64,000 bases of DNA, taken from assembly GCA_949752745.1 (NCBI GenBank), contig OX457026.1:35641911-35705910 (forward strand), given 5' to 3'. Both the position numbers and the translations under genes were made by a program. Below the pieces are notes generated by a model, which saw only the letters and a program-made list of their open reading frames with translations, was not told the origin of the DNA and searched no databases. Positions 9,860 through 19,539 of the stretch are shown piece after piece (within the stretch, counting starts at the first letter, position 1; the number at the start of each line of letters is the position of its first letter). The DNA is from Protula sp. h YS-2021 (lineage: Eukaryota; Annelida; Polychaeta; Sabellida; Serpulidae).

Positions 9860-12097
9860 ATGACAGAGGCCAGTCTACATTCTCCACCGTTACTGCCTCA
9901 GTGTATCCATCCTCCAACCGCGTGTAACCCCCACTCCATCTGCGACCGCTGTAGACGGAATAGTGGAATACCTCTGTGTGAGCCAGACAGCCAGTGTGGC
10001 GAGTGTCTACATCTTTCTCCAGAGGATTGGAAAGTCCTATTACGGAATAGGACCAAGAACGAGCGCAGGAGGGATAAGCGCAAATTCCTTTCGTCAGCTT
10101 CGTTTGTTACTCGTGAATTTATTCGTGATACCATGAAGAAGGCTAGCTCCGTTATTCTGGGCCAGGTCTCCACCCCCGTACACGTAGACACTGGTGCAGA
10201 ATCGGAATCCGCTACGCCAGTTAAGAGACATAAAAAGTCCAAGAGTAAAGGACGTGCATTTTCTGAGACTGTAGCAGAATTGGACATCCCGGAAGGGCAA
10301 GAACGGGATCGTCTCCGCGAGGCATGGGCCTCACCTCCTAGAGTGAAACCCAGTGGCAGTCCAGGAGGGGCGTTTAAGTCCCCGTCTGAGGAACAAGTGA
10401 CTTTAACGCATAAGGATACGGGAACAGTACTTTCGGCGGTTACAGGCCAGTTAGGCATTCCCCCGCGAGAGGACTTATCCCCCCCTCCTCAGCTGCAGCG
10501 TCTCCCGAGTGAATTTTCAGCGTTTTTGTCTATGCAATCGCAACTGCAAAAACAACTTTTGGATTTACAGAGTCAAGTTCAGAAGCAGGAGAGTCTGCTT
10601 AGTCAAAGGCAAAAGCCTAAACCATCAGCTACGGTTTCTCGTCCTCCTCCGGAAATTCAGTCAGTGGCAGCGATATCGGGCTCGCCTGTACCTCACCTCC
10701 CGCTGGACTCTAACGTGGATATTCCCGAAACGGTCACCATCAGCGAGGAGGATTCCGTGGGCGTGCCCCTTTCGGGCCAAGTCTCCGCATTGCTGGAAGA
10801 TGATGAGGAAATCGGGCCGATGGAAAATTCTCCCCTAGCAGCAGTCCCAAGCAACAGGGAGAAAGAAATTTACACCCCAGTAGGGGAACCCCACATGTCA
10901 CATTTTTCACAATCCCAACTCCCAGAAGCAGCATCTGATGAACAGGAGTCGGAGGTGGAAGATGGGGAAGAAGAATCCGAGGGTACGTCAGTACATTCCC
11001 GTTGTCATTTACCGTTACGGGCAGTGGAGCAGGTGCGTTCTCCCGGCCAAGGGCATCGACTTTGGAGAGATCCAGCGGCAGCGGGCAGACGGCCCATCCG
11101 TACTCCCTCTCCACCAGATCTTGCCCCATCGGTCGAGGACGCGGCCCCCTCGAGTTCTGCTTCTACGATTGCACCAGAAGACGTGCCGTTCAGGGATGCC
11201 ATTCAAGAGATAGCCCGCTTAGCAGAGGTCTCCTGTGGCTCCCCAAATTTAGATAAGGAGGATCCGCCCATTCGGATGACATCTCAGGCAGCTCCACCAC
11301 AACAGGACTCGTTTATCGCACTAGCCACCAGTGAGGGCATTGCTCATGCTGTCACGGTCCGCGCGAAAGAGTTCAAGAAGATGGACGCCGGTGAGGGTCG
11401 CACGTTGTCGCGTTTCCATTTATCTAAACATTGCTCAGTACGACCAGGACCATATCGGTCAGCGGATGAAAAAATTCCCCTAGAGGCACTGGAGCAGCCC
11501 GTGAAGCGTACAGTCTGGATGCCCACAGTGCGTAGTGACTCAGACATTCCATTAGTGGAGAAAGACGCAAAGACCATCGAGGCGTCTTCTCGCCACATCC
11601 TGAACATTATGTCTTTTCAAGATCATGCACTTAAAGCACTAAAGTCGCGTTGGGAAGAACTTCGCCTTAGTGATCCCGTGTCTGCTAAATTGATGGAATG
11701 CCTGGCCTTAGCTACCCGAGACGTGGTCAAACTTTCCACTTTTTTGATGACTTCAATGGTCTACTTACGTCGAGATGCCTTTCTCCAGCACTGCTGGTCT
11801 AGTGTCAAAGGTTTGCGGGACCTGCGTCATGCCCCTATCCTGGAGGAACGAGAACTATTTCCTCCCGCCGAGATAGAGAGGGTGAACCAGGAAAGTCGTT
11901 CGCTTTCGCAAGATTATGCCCTGATGTCCAGGATGTCTCGCTCCTCCTTCAAACGTCCACTGAAGAGGAAGAGACCACAACAGTCCTCTCCAGCACCGTC
12001 TAAGCCGAGTGCGCAGCCACAACAGCCCCCTGTCAAGAAACCGAAACCCAGCCCCGGCAGCAAGACAGAGGGTCCGGCTCCACAGTCGTTCAGGTAG
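9860..12097 (+). CDS. gag: DIRS ORF1, Gag-like protein, 745 residues
   Basis: The frame is open from 9800, but the ATG at 9860 was chosen because it follows a splice-acceptor-like TTTCAG and starts the typical DIRS Gag sequence (MTEASLHSPP). Near the N-terminus is a cysteine cluster (CDRC, then CEPDSQCGEC), as in other DIRS Gag proteins. A basic segment (RRRDKRK), a glutamine-rich predicted coiled coil (MQSQLQKQLLDLQSQVQKQ, nearly 20 residues) and long acidic and proline-rich regions follow. The C-terminus is basic (KRPLKRKRPQQ). Its likely role is to package the element RNA in particles. The last 89 bases overlap the start of the RT frame, which lies +1 to it. Confidence 0.85.
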   Translation: MTEASLHSPPLLPQCIHPPTACNPHSICDRCRRNSGIPLCEPDSQCGECLHLSPEDWKVLLRNRTKNERRRDKRKFLSSASFVTREFIRDTMKKASSVILGQVSTPVHVDTGAESESATPVKRHKKSKSKGRAFSETVAELDIPEGQERDRLREAWASPPRVKPSGSPGGAFKSPSEEQVTLTHKDTGTVLSAVTGQLGIPPREDLSPPPQLQRLPSEFSAFLSMQSQLQKQLLDLQSQVQKQESLLSQRQKPKPSATVSRPPPEIQSVAAISGSPVPHLPLDSNVDIPETVTISEEDSVGVPLSGQVSALLEDDEEIGPMENSPLAAVPSNREKEIYTPVGEPHMSHFSQSQLPEAASDEQESEVEDGEEESEGTSVHSRCHLPLRAVEQVRSPGQGHRLWRDPAAAGRRPIRTPSPPDLAPSVEDAAPSSSASTIAPEDVPFRDAIQEIARLAEVSCGSPNLDKEDPPIRMTSQAAPPQQDSFIALATSEGIAHAVTVRAKEFKKMDAGEGRTLSRFHLSKHCSVRPGPYRSADEKIPLEALEQPVKRTVWMPTVRSDSDIPLVEKDAKTIEASSRHILNIMSFQDHALKALKSRWEELRLSDPVSAKLMECLALATRDVVKLSTFLMTSMVYLRRDAFLQHCWSSVKGLRDLRHAPILEERELFPPAEIERVNQESRSLSQDYALMSRMSRSSFKRPLKRKRPQQSSPAPSKPSAQPQQPPVKKPKPSPGSKTEGPAPQSFR

Positions 12098-14123
12098 CAG
12101 CCAACCAAAGTACCGTCACGAGATTCCCTTATCTCCTGGCGATACTTTAGCAAACTTAAGAGACTTGGAAAATTTACTTTCCTTAAACGCCTCCTTGCCC
12201 GTAGGAGGAAGACTAGGAAAGTTTTGGCAGCAATGGGCAGAAATGGGGGCGTCTCGAAGGGTAGTACGTTGGTTAAAGAGAGGTTACTCCCTACCTTTCA
12301 AACGAGACCGGAACGGGCTCAGGTGCCCTATTCCCCTAACCGCCCATGCGCCAAGACAACTAGTCACCTCTTACGCCAAGGGGTCAGAAAAAGACCGAGC
12401 TCTCCAAGAAATGCTACTGAGCTTGTCTCAAAAACAGGCGATAGAGGAAATGCCAGAAAATCAAATGGGTTTTTTCAGCAGAGTTTTTCTGGTTCCCAAG
12501 AAATCCGGAGGGTGGAGGCTGGTAATCGACCTTTCCCCCATAAACGGTTTTCTCCGAGTGATCACCTTTCAGATGGACACGGCCCAGGTGATAAAAGGGT
12601 CATTACGGGAAGGGATGTGGGGTACCTCCATAGATCTCTCCGATGCTTACCTCCATATTCCTCTCCATCGCTCGGCAAGAAAATTTCTAGCCTTTCAAGT
12701 AGGGAAAAGACGATTTTGGTTTCTGGCACTTCCCTTCGGTCTGGCTACGGCCCCGTACGTTTTCTCCAAGGTCATGAAAGTACTGAAAACATGGGCACGG
12801 CTAGAAGGGATGTTAGTCTTTCAGTATCTGGACGACTGGTTTCTGGCGAATCAAGACAGGCAGGTAACCGAGAATCATACAATGTCTTTAGTTCGCAAGG
12901 CACTAGAGGTAGGTCTAGTAGTAAACCTAGCCAAGTCCGAACTAACCCCCAAACAGTCCATTACCTTTCTAGGGGAGTTTTGGGATCTGGCAATAGCAAA
13001 GGCGTTCCCTACGCCAGAACGCCGCCAGAGAATTGCAGATGCCATAAAAGGTATTTCCCCAGGAAAGAAGGTGAGATTACAGGCCATGGAATCGCTCCTC
13101 GGCCTGTTAGTGGCAACAGAGAAGACAGTCCCCCTGGGCCGTCTCCATTACAGGCCATTTCAAAGCCAGGTAAGATGGGCGTTGCATCAGGGTCGTTCAC
13201 CCGCAGCGAGGATGCAAGTTTCACAGGTAACCCTACAAGCCCTACAGTGGTGGTGCGATGTTCTAATTATGTCCGAAGGAATGCCATTTCAGCCCCCCAC
13301 CCCGGAGATAGAGATTCAGACCGATGCGTCCCATGCGGGGTGGGGAATTTATTGGAATGGTCAGGTATGGAAGGGCAAATGGCCACCCTCGCTTCAGTCC
13401 TACCACATAAACTGGCTGGAGCTTCGGGTGGTCTGGATTGCCCTAATCAAGCTGACCAACCAACTCAGAAACAAGGCAGTCCTTTTTCGGTTAGACAACT
13501 CCACAGCCATAGCTTACCTCAACAAGCAGGGGGGCACCAAATCACGATCCCTGTCCAAACTTGCATTCCAAATTCTTTCAAAGGCCAGGGAGGAACAGGT
13601 GACCGTTTCCGCCCGTCACCTGGCCGGGAAATTAAACGTCCTAGCGGACTTAGCCTCCAGACAGGGTCAAGTTATCAACACCGAGTGGTGCCTATCCCCT
13701 CGGTCCTTTCAGTGGGTGACACACCAATCCCCATGGGGTGCCCCGACTCTGGATCTGTTTGCAAACGCGATGACCACCCAACTTCCCCGGTACGTGTCTC
13801 CTTGCCCGGACCCAGCAGCTTGGGCAGTAGACGCTCTCAATTGTCAGTGGCCACGGGACGAGGTACTGTATGCCTTTCCCCCACAAGCAATCTTAGGGCA
13901 AGTCCTGCAGAGAGTAATCGAGTTGAAACCACCGTTCCTATTACTCATTGCCCCATGGACACCGGAAGCCCCATGGTTCGCCCTCCTACTCCATTGCAAG
14001 GTAGTAAGGTCGATACCGATCCCATGCCACAACGAGTTGCTATCACAACCCCATTGGCATCACTTCCACCCCTCCCCTCGCTTACTGAACCTCCACCTAT
14101 GGTGTCTGACCAGTCCTTTCTGA
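12009..14123 (+). CDS. pol: DIRS ORF2, reverse transcriptase - RNase H - Dam-like domain
   Basis: The open frame runs from 12009 with no obvious ATG at its start; it is +1 to gag, so translation may use frameshifting, re-initiation or splicing. Counting from 12009: RT motif A IDLSDAY near residue 208, motif B LPFGLATAPYVF, and catalytic YLDD at 273-276. RNase H carries D439 (QTDASHAGWG), E471 (NWLEL), D496 (RLDNSTA) and D547 (VLADLASR). From about 580 a domain reads LDLFAN, RYVS, DPAAWAVDAL, W, AFPP, LLLIAPW, APWFALL. This is the order of the Dam-like methyltransferase domain known from DIRS elements, but the catalytic N/DPPY-type box is AFPP, so methylation activity is doubtful. All polymerase and RNase H residues are present. 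It copies the element RNA into DNA. Confidence 0.9.
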   Translation: MRSHNSPLSRNRNPAPAARQRVRLHSRSGSSQPKYRHEIPLSPGDTLANLRDLENLLSLNASLPVGGRLGKFWQQWAEMGASRRVVRWLKRGYSLPFKRDRNGLRCPIPLTAHAPRQLVTSYAKGSEKDRALQEMLLSLSQKQAIEEMPENQMGFFSRVFLVPKKSGGWRLVIDLSPINGFLRVITFQMDTAQVIKGSLREGMWGTSIDLSDAYLHIPLHRSARKFLAFQVGKRRFWFLALPFGLATAPYVFSKVMKVLKTWARLEGMLVFQYLDDWFLANQDRQVTENHTMSLVRKALEVGLVVNLAKSELTPKQSITFLGEFWDLAIAKAFPTPERRQRIADAIKGISPGKKVRLQAMESLLGLLVATEKTVPLGRLHYRPFQSQVRWALHQGRSPAARMQVSQVTLQALQWWCDVLIMSEGMPFQPPTPEIEIQTDASHAGWGIYWNGQVWKGKWPPSLQSYHINWLELRVVWIALIKLTNQLRNKAVLFRLDNSTAIAYLNKQGGTKSRSLSKLAFQILSKAREEQVTVSARHLAGKLNVLADLASRQGQVINTEWCLSPRSFQWVTHQSPWGAPTLDLFANAMTTQLPRYVSPCPDPAAWAVDALNCQWPRDEVLYAFPPQAILGQVLQRVIELKPPFLLLIAPWTPEAPWFALLLHCKVVRSIPIPCHNELLSQPHWHHFHPSPRLLNLHLWCLTSPF

Positions 14124-15181
14124 AAAACAAGGGTTTTTCTAAGCAGGTGAGAGAGAAAATAGTAAACAGTCACAAGGGTTCAACGGCCAAAGTTTACAGG
14201 TCGCAGTGGAATAAATTTGCCGCTTGGTGTAGCACTTCTAAGCTAGATCCGTTTCAGGCTAGCCCAGCAGTGGTAGCGGATTTCCTCGATCACCTTTTCA
14301 CGGAGGTGAAATTAAAGGTAAGTTCCATCGAGGGCTATAGGGCCGCTATAGGGTCAAGACTCAAAGCGTCTACAGGCTACGACCCGGGCGAAGATACTTC
14401 CCTATCACAGCTAGTAAGACATTTTAAAGTAAGCTCCCCACCCTGCCCATCCAACATAGCGCAGTGGGATTTATCAATAGTCTTACAGTATCTTCAGCGC
14501 CCAGATATATTTAGTAAGGACGTGATTTCAGCAAAAAACGCAACATTAAGATTCACGTTTTTATTGGCCTTAGCTTCGGGCAAAAGAAGAGGCGAAATCC
14601 ATGCCCTAGACAGAAAGGTAAATAAAGATAAGGGTACATGGGAGAAGGTCACCCTAGTCCCTAGAGCAGGATTCATGGGAAAAACCCACATCATGACCCA
14701 AGGGATGGGAACGTTCGATCACATTACTCTCCCATCCCTACCAGATGACCCCGACTCAGACGGTCTGGTCTCTTTGTGTCCCGTCAAAGCGCTGCAACAG
14801 TATTTGGAAATGTCAGAGGCCTACCGATCAGATAATCAGAAGGCTCTCATCATTTCGTTTATGCCGAAATTTAACAAAGATCTTTCGAAACAGTCGATCT
14901 CAAATTATATTAAAAGGATCATTTTGGCAGCCTATGACGATGCACAAATCGACCCTAACCCGTTAGGGGAATCAAACATCAAAGCCCATCAGGTAAGGCA
15001 AGTAGCCAATTCCCTCAGGGCGGTACGCAACGTGTCCCTTTCGGATATATTAAAAACAGGTTGTTGGGTTTCCCCCAACTCGTTTGTTAAATACTATCTG
15101 AAAGATTTTTCTCAAGATGAATTGTCTGGCTTATATTCATTAGGACCGTTCGTGGCTTCAGAAACGACCATTACAGGCTGA
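14099..15181 (+). CDS. DIRS ORF3, tyrosine recombinase, 360 residues
   Basis: The ATG at 14099 gives MVSDQSFLKNKGFS and overlaps the RT stop by 25 bases; the frame is -1 to RT and equal to gag. The N-terminal core-binding half includes KFAAWCSTSKLDPFQ and SSIEGYRAAIGSRLKAST. The catalytic residues of the family are visible: R163 or R164 in SGKRRGEIHAL, H297 and R300 in KAHQVRQ, and the nucleophile Y332 or Y333 in SFVKYYLKD. It joins the circular DNA intermediate to the chromosome without a target-site duplication. The frame is open upstream as far as about 12100, but that part lies over RT and looks like an out-of-frame shadow. A more distant copy of the N-terminal half is the relic at 3447-3752. 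Confidence 0.92.
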   Translation: MVSDQSFLKNKGFSKQVREKIVNSHKGSTAKVYRSQWNKFAAWCSTSKLDPFQASPAVVADFLDHLFTEVKLKVSSIEGYRAAIGSRLKASTGYDPGEDTSLSQLVRHFKVSSPPCPSNIAQWDLSIVLQYLQRPDIFSKDVISAKNATLRFTFLLALASGKRRGEIHALDRKVNKDKGTWEKVTLVPRAGFMGKTHIMTQGMGTFDHITLPSLPDDPDSDGLVSLCPVKALQQYLEMSEAYRSDNQKALIISFMPKFNKDLSKQSISNYIKRIILAAYDDAQIDPNPLGESNIKAHQVRQVANSLRAVRNVSLSDILKTGCWVSPNSFVKYYLKDFSQDELSGLYSLGPFVASETTITG

Positions 15182-16353
15182 GTGTTTCTGTTGTAGGAAT
15201 GCTTCTCCCAAGTTTAAGAACAAGGGCAAGCACAAGAGTAACTTCTCCAAGGGCCGTAATGGGAACAGTAACAACAACAACAAGCCACGAAAGTAACAAC
15301 CTACAAGAAGGTCTTTCCTTCTTACTCTGAACATTTCGCCTTTCGCTCAGGTCCTTTGGACCATTTCGGTTCGTGCTTATATTAAGTTACGGACGAACGC
15401 TGGACGGTTATGTTTAATTAAGCATTTATTTACTCCGAAGTGTTCAGGATCGCATGTGTAATGAGTACAGCCCAGTCTTCGGTCTTACGGCTACTCGGAT
15501 GCTTAAGTTTTGATCTCCTTTCTTCATGTTTTTCAGAAAGAAAGGGGGGGGGACCATGTCGGTCCCAGACGTACCCAGTGACCGTACACCCGTTGTAGCC
15601 GGAAGGCCGAAAGCCGGTTTATGGTTCATGGTATGAGGTACCATAGTGTCATTATGGGCTTATGGGACCATAACGGCCCCATATAGGAAAACAGTCATAA
15701 ATAAGCAAAATTTTTTTCTGTTTTTCATTTTATGACGATTTACAGTAGTTTTAGTACTATCTAGTCAATCGCTATGAGTTTATTTCAAATAAACGTGGTA
15801 ATTTATCAAATGAGAAGAAGAAAAGTTAGACAGCGGACTCGCTTTCTTTTTCAAGTTTGAATTGCATGTCTTGTAAGACACTTCAGTCACTTTACTAGAA
15901 GTGTCAAAGAGTTTATTTGCGTAATTCCTATGGATTTACGATCGTTTTGTAGTACTTCTAAATAAACCTAATTGTTCATCAATACATAGCAAGTGAATAG
16001 TGAGAACTTGAGGAAGGGATCCATCCGGTGGGCGGTTGGAGGGGGATGGTGATAGTTCTCAAAAAAGATGATGGCATGGTTGGAAGCCTTCTCATCTCAA
16101 CTGACAGTTGCTGTGATATTTTTTACTTTGTTACGATTTACCTTATGTTGAAAGACCGGAATGGTACGCCTCCGGACTTTATTTAGGAAATCATTAAAAG
16201 AATTGAAACTTAGCTGACAAGTTTTATTTCTTCTTTGCGTCGAGTGCACAGCACTCCTCGCCTATATGCAATGAGCTTTTACAAGCCATAGTGTAATTCG
16301 CGACCTTTTTGGGCAGTTCAAGAATGGCAGGCTCCCCTGCTCCGGACTCAAGT
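15182..16353 (+). other. DIRS 3' non-coding region
   Basis: No ORF. It begins with an AAC-rich stretch (15265-15300) and contains GGTCCC/CCGTTATGG-like words (15550-15680) that echo the leader. Several AATAAA hexamers (for example near 15788 and 15961) are candidate transcript ends. Confidence 0.55.
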
Positions 16354-16467
16354 CCCATTAAAAGTGGAGATAAGCGAATTCAAAGCTTTTGCGAAGTAAA
16401 ACTATCGTTTTATTTCGTAAAACGAGCTTTTACGAGTAAAAGCGCAATTCGCGTTCTCCACTTTTAA
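16354..16467. repeat. DIRS internal complementary region (copy of the joined outer ends)
   Basis: 16354-16401 is the reverse complement of 8789-8836 and 16402-16467 is the reverse complement of 16686-16751, each without gaps. In DIRS replication models this region templates completion and circular joining of the termini. Here it also proves the element boundaries. The 16402-16467 half has hairpin potential (TTTTACGAGTAAAA; CGTTTTATTTCGTAAAACG). Confidence 0.93.
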
Positions 16468-16533
16468 CTTTGATTTTAACCCGTCCCATCCATCCCCAAC
16501 TAGCCTGGGCGTGTTTTACCGCCTTTTGGGGCT

Positions 16534-16751
16534 AAAAAGGGAATGTCGTTTATACGAGACTAGCAGACGACGTCTCGGGCATTCTGATTGGCCATAGGAT
16601 GGATGGAAGGGTTAGAGTATCTTGAACAGTACCTCAAAAAGTTCTTTTTTATATTGCGTGGTAAATATTACTGGAAGGGAACCCATTAAAAGTGGAGAAC
16701 GCGAATTGCGCTTTTACTCGTAAAAGCTCGTTTTACGAAATAAAACGATAG
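16534..16751 (-). repeat. DIRS right terminus and inverted terminal repeat
   Basis: 16534-16698 pairs with 8820-8984 in inverted orientation. The last 53 bases (16699-16751) are unlike the left tip but are copied in the internal complementary region. The end CGATAG is followed by TTT of the target exon. Confidence 0.93.
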
Positions 16752-16768
16752 TTTAATTTATGATTATC
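16752..16768 (-). CDS. Glycosyltransferase-like gene, 5' tip of exon 2 stranded on the far side of the DIRS element
   Basis: Read on the minus strand these 17 bases follow an acceptor (TTCTAGTTTCCAG) and join with 8788-8776 to encode DNHKLKIVLN directly before MHPQ, with no stop and no frame change. The fit of a splice acceptor, an open frame and a target TTT on exactly this side is the evidence that the transposon split a coding exon. Confidence 0.65.
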
Positions 16769-17158
16769 CTGGAAACTAGAATAATTGATATATAATGCTA
16801 AATTAAACATCAATAAAATGAAAATTATTATCAATGAAGCTGTTAGATGTTTTTGCAGACACATTTTAAACTGAAGTCGTTTATGACCCAACTATAGACG
16901 TACACTTTTAAGGAGACTGTGCACCCAACAATAATTCTGCATTAGTGCGTAATAATATACCCGCTTAAAGCGTTCGCCCTCTCCGCAAATTATCCTTTGA
17001 AATGCAGGGAGGGTTTCATATTATTTCTCATACGATAGGTTCACTTTATGTGCATACAGCATAATTTCAGTGGGGGGGGGGGGTGTACCGAAGGAAAGGG
17101 TTTAGCTGATATTCTCAACATAGTGTGTCCTCTCTCGATAAAAAAAAACTCCCTTCAC

Positions 17159-17329
17159 CACATGAAATGAAAGTCTTCCTTGTTTGAATAAAATACTTTT
17201 GTTGTACAGAGCCTGTGATCCGCAAGTGAAATGGTAGAAACATAAACCTGTACTTGAAACGGAACCATTCTGACAGTATACAAAGCCAAGGAAATACCAG
17301 ACACACAAAAACGATGCTAGCTGTTTCAT
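17159..17329 (-). CDS. Glycosyltransferase-like gene, probable exon 1 (signal-anchor)
   Basis: The ATG at 17329 starts MKQLASFLCVWYFLGFVYC, a short basic head and hydrophobic core typical of a signal peptide or type II Golgi anchor. It is followed by NGSVSST and NKS, which include potential N-glycosylation sites. After 57 codons CAT GTG is followed by a donor-like GTGAAG at 17158-17153. The exon ends in phase 0, matching the phase-0 acceptor at 16769. The assignment rests on phase, orientation, distance of about 390 bases (transposon aside) and biological fit; a transcript would be needed to confirm it. Confidence 0.5.
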
Positions 17330-18615
17330 GGATTAAGGCCAGGATACGACATAGTCTTGTGTCTCATCCTATTTTGTTAAATGACCCATTTTCTTTAATT
17401 ATTTAAAACGGTTTTCTTTGCCTTAAGTATGGTACGCCACACTATGGATTTATGGAGTGGCGTTGTCCCAGGAACGAACCCCTGCCTGAGAAAAAGCAGT
17501 TTGGCATCTAGTAAACACGCTTCCAATCGAAGCTTCCGTTTTGTTCTTAACCAGATTTCTTGAGCTTTGTACGACGCAAAAGAATACTACAAGTGTTACT
17601 GGATTCATATAAGCACTTATGACCAAAAACCTTTTTTTGGGGGGGCGGGAGGGGGCGGGGATGTGGAAAGAATGAAACAAAAATGTTTTGTATTGTTTTG
17701 AACAAATTTGACCGTGTCACATTTCTGTATAGTCGGAAGTTGTGTAATAAAAACATCACTCCGTCTTGGATAAACTTCACTTGGGTATTCCATTTTCAGT
17801 TAATAGTTTGCAAACAGAATGACCACAGATTTTAAATTAGTAAACAATGAAGCTTATGAACCATAGTTGGGTTTATTTTTGACACCGTTACACTTAAAGC
17901 ATAAAATGTCGGAGTTCAACTCTCAGACTTGAGAAGATCTTGAATATGACGGATGATGTCAGTCAACCGACACATTTATATACACCCCCCGCCCCCCCCC
18001 CCCCCGTGAAAAAAGGGCACACACACCAGGCATCACAGGCGAGGATCGGTTACCGCGAATCGTAACTTAGCATTCGGCTACAACGATGAGGGATCGCTGA
18101 CCAACTGATGTCTTACCACACCGGCGGATCCTGGGTTTCTTTTTCAAGGCAGGGGGAGGAGGGGGAGAGGGGAATGTCACACTGGTGAAAACAGGGCCTC
18201 GGTCTCTTCGTCGCCGCTTTTAATTAATAACGTTTAAGACAACATGATTGTCCAGGGACATTGTGACCTGCCAAAAACAATTAAAAAAAGATTCTTAAAA
18301 GCACAATCCCTGGGGCAATTTTTCATCGAGTCGGACTTTTAAACAGTATCAAAAACTGAATGAGGAGAATTTCGAAAATTGCAGCAATATTTTTCACTTC
18401 TTAAGACCATCTAGAGCGGCTTGTAATAATACAGGCTTTCAATCGACATCAATTTAGTTTCTTCTTGTAAACAAAAACAAATGTCTCCCCGGCTAAACAC
18501 ATAATTCACCAATAACCATGTTCTTTCTTTTTTTCTTATTACTGAAATAAAAGAGTCGCTTCAGCAAATATTATCGTAACTCATTGTCAAAAATTCATGA
18601 ATAAACAAATCTAGA
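17330..18615. other. Intergenic, homopolymer tracts, no gene seen
   Basis: Upstream flank of the minus-strand gene. Holds G and C runs (near 17640, 17985-18005 and 18150) and A/T-rich filler. No domain-like ORF. Confidence 0.6.
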
Positions 18616-18619
18616 TGGT

Positions 18620-18930
18620 TGTCACTGAAACAGATTTTACTGTACGTCTCTTTTTATCGGAGTCTGGAAGGTAATTGCTAAAACGGGTTTTCCTGTACGC
18701 CCTTTTCATCCGGGTGTGAAAGTTGATCACTACAGCAGTTTTGCTGTGCGTTGCATTTCTATTCAAGACAGGCAGTTTTTACCGTGCGTCTTTTTAAAGG
18801 GGTCACGAGTAACAGGTTTTACTTTACATCTTGTTACCTGGGTCTCGATGGTGTTCGTTAGAAATAGATTTTACCGCAGTCTTTTTTATCCCGGTCTGGA
18901 AGAGGCTCGCTACATCACCAATTTTCCCTA
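18620..18930. repeat. Degenerate minisatellite, about 62-bp period, five units
   Basis: The pattern TTTTACTGTACGTC..TTTTATC..GGGTCTGGAAGGT recurs at about 18635, 18690, 18745, 18778, 18815 and 18872 with drift (for example TTTTCCTGTACGCCC, TTTTGCTGTGCGTT, TTTTACCGTGCGTC). Between these lie variants of GGTAATTGCTAAAACGGG. The units are old and not uniform. Confidence 0.6.
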
Positions 18931-19539
18931 TTTCATTTTTTTTGCTTACTGTCATCCCCCACTCCCTTCACTCCCTCCCCCCCCCCGGCCATCTATTGTA
19001 GGTGCCACTCAACCGCAACTCTTACCCTTGTCCCCAAGATTATTGTAACGGTCTGTAGTGAAAAAAGTGATGCAAATAATGCTAACGGTTACATAATCAA
19101 TCCCGCATATGAAACTGCTTGGCAATCAAATGAAAACAAGTTTCCGGCGAAAATAAATAATAGCTAGACCAGCTAAGGCCTGAAAATGTGAAAATAACAT
19201 TCCATGGCCTCGTTGATGACGACTTCATGGTGAACCACAACCGAAACTGCCCCTGACTGAGTAGCATGTTACGTAACAGCTGTAGAAGAGTAACGCACAA
19301 TAAGGTCAACTACAGGCAAATATAAGAAAAAAGCATCGACAGTAATGCTGTTACTGTCTTCAAGCAGTCTAAAGAATGCAGGAACACTGCAAAACCTTCT
19401 GGAAAACGCTGAAATCTCCACTGCAGTTAACATCTATGCTTAGTGAACAAAAGAGCCAACAAAACGGGAAGGCGGGTAAGGGGGGAGAGGAAGGAGGGGA
19501 GGCGCTGATAACATTATAAACCTTTCTGTACGAATTTAA

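Larger units (their letters stand above)
8789..16751 (+). mobile_element. Full-length DIRS retroelement (tyrosine-recombinase retrotransposon), 7963 bp
   Basis: The element has all DIRS hallmarks: gag, overlapping RT-RNase H and tyrosine recombinase ORFs, inverted terminal repeats (8820-8984 against 16534-16698, matching without gaps over 165 bp) and an internal complementary region at 16354-16467. That region consists of the reverse complement of the left outer 48 bp (8789-8836) joined to the reverse complement of the right outer 66 bp (16686-16751). The junction AAAA/CTATCG defines both ends to the base, allowing for a shared TTT. No target-site duplication is present, as expected for recombinase-mediated insertion. 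All three ORFs are intact, so it could be autonomous and recently active. It interrupts exon 2 of the minus-strand glycosyltransferase-like gene. Confidence 0.95.

Noticed and set aside
9898..11607. Several minus-strand and alternate-frame ORFs over the DIRS gag
   Set aside because: Shadows of gag in other frames; no motifs.
12224..14098. Upstream 625 codons of the long open frame ending in the DIRS recombinase
   Set aside because: It lies over RT-RNase H in another frame, has shadow-like composition (rich in S, G, R, P) and no domain. The recombinase is better started at 14099.
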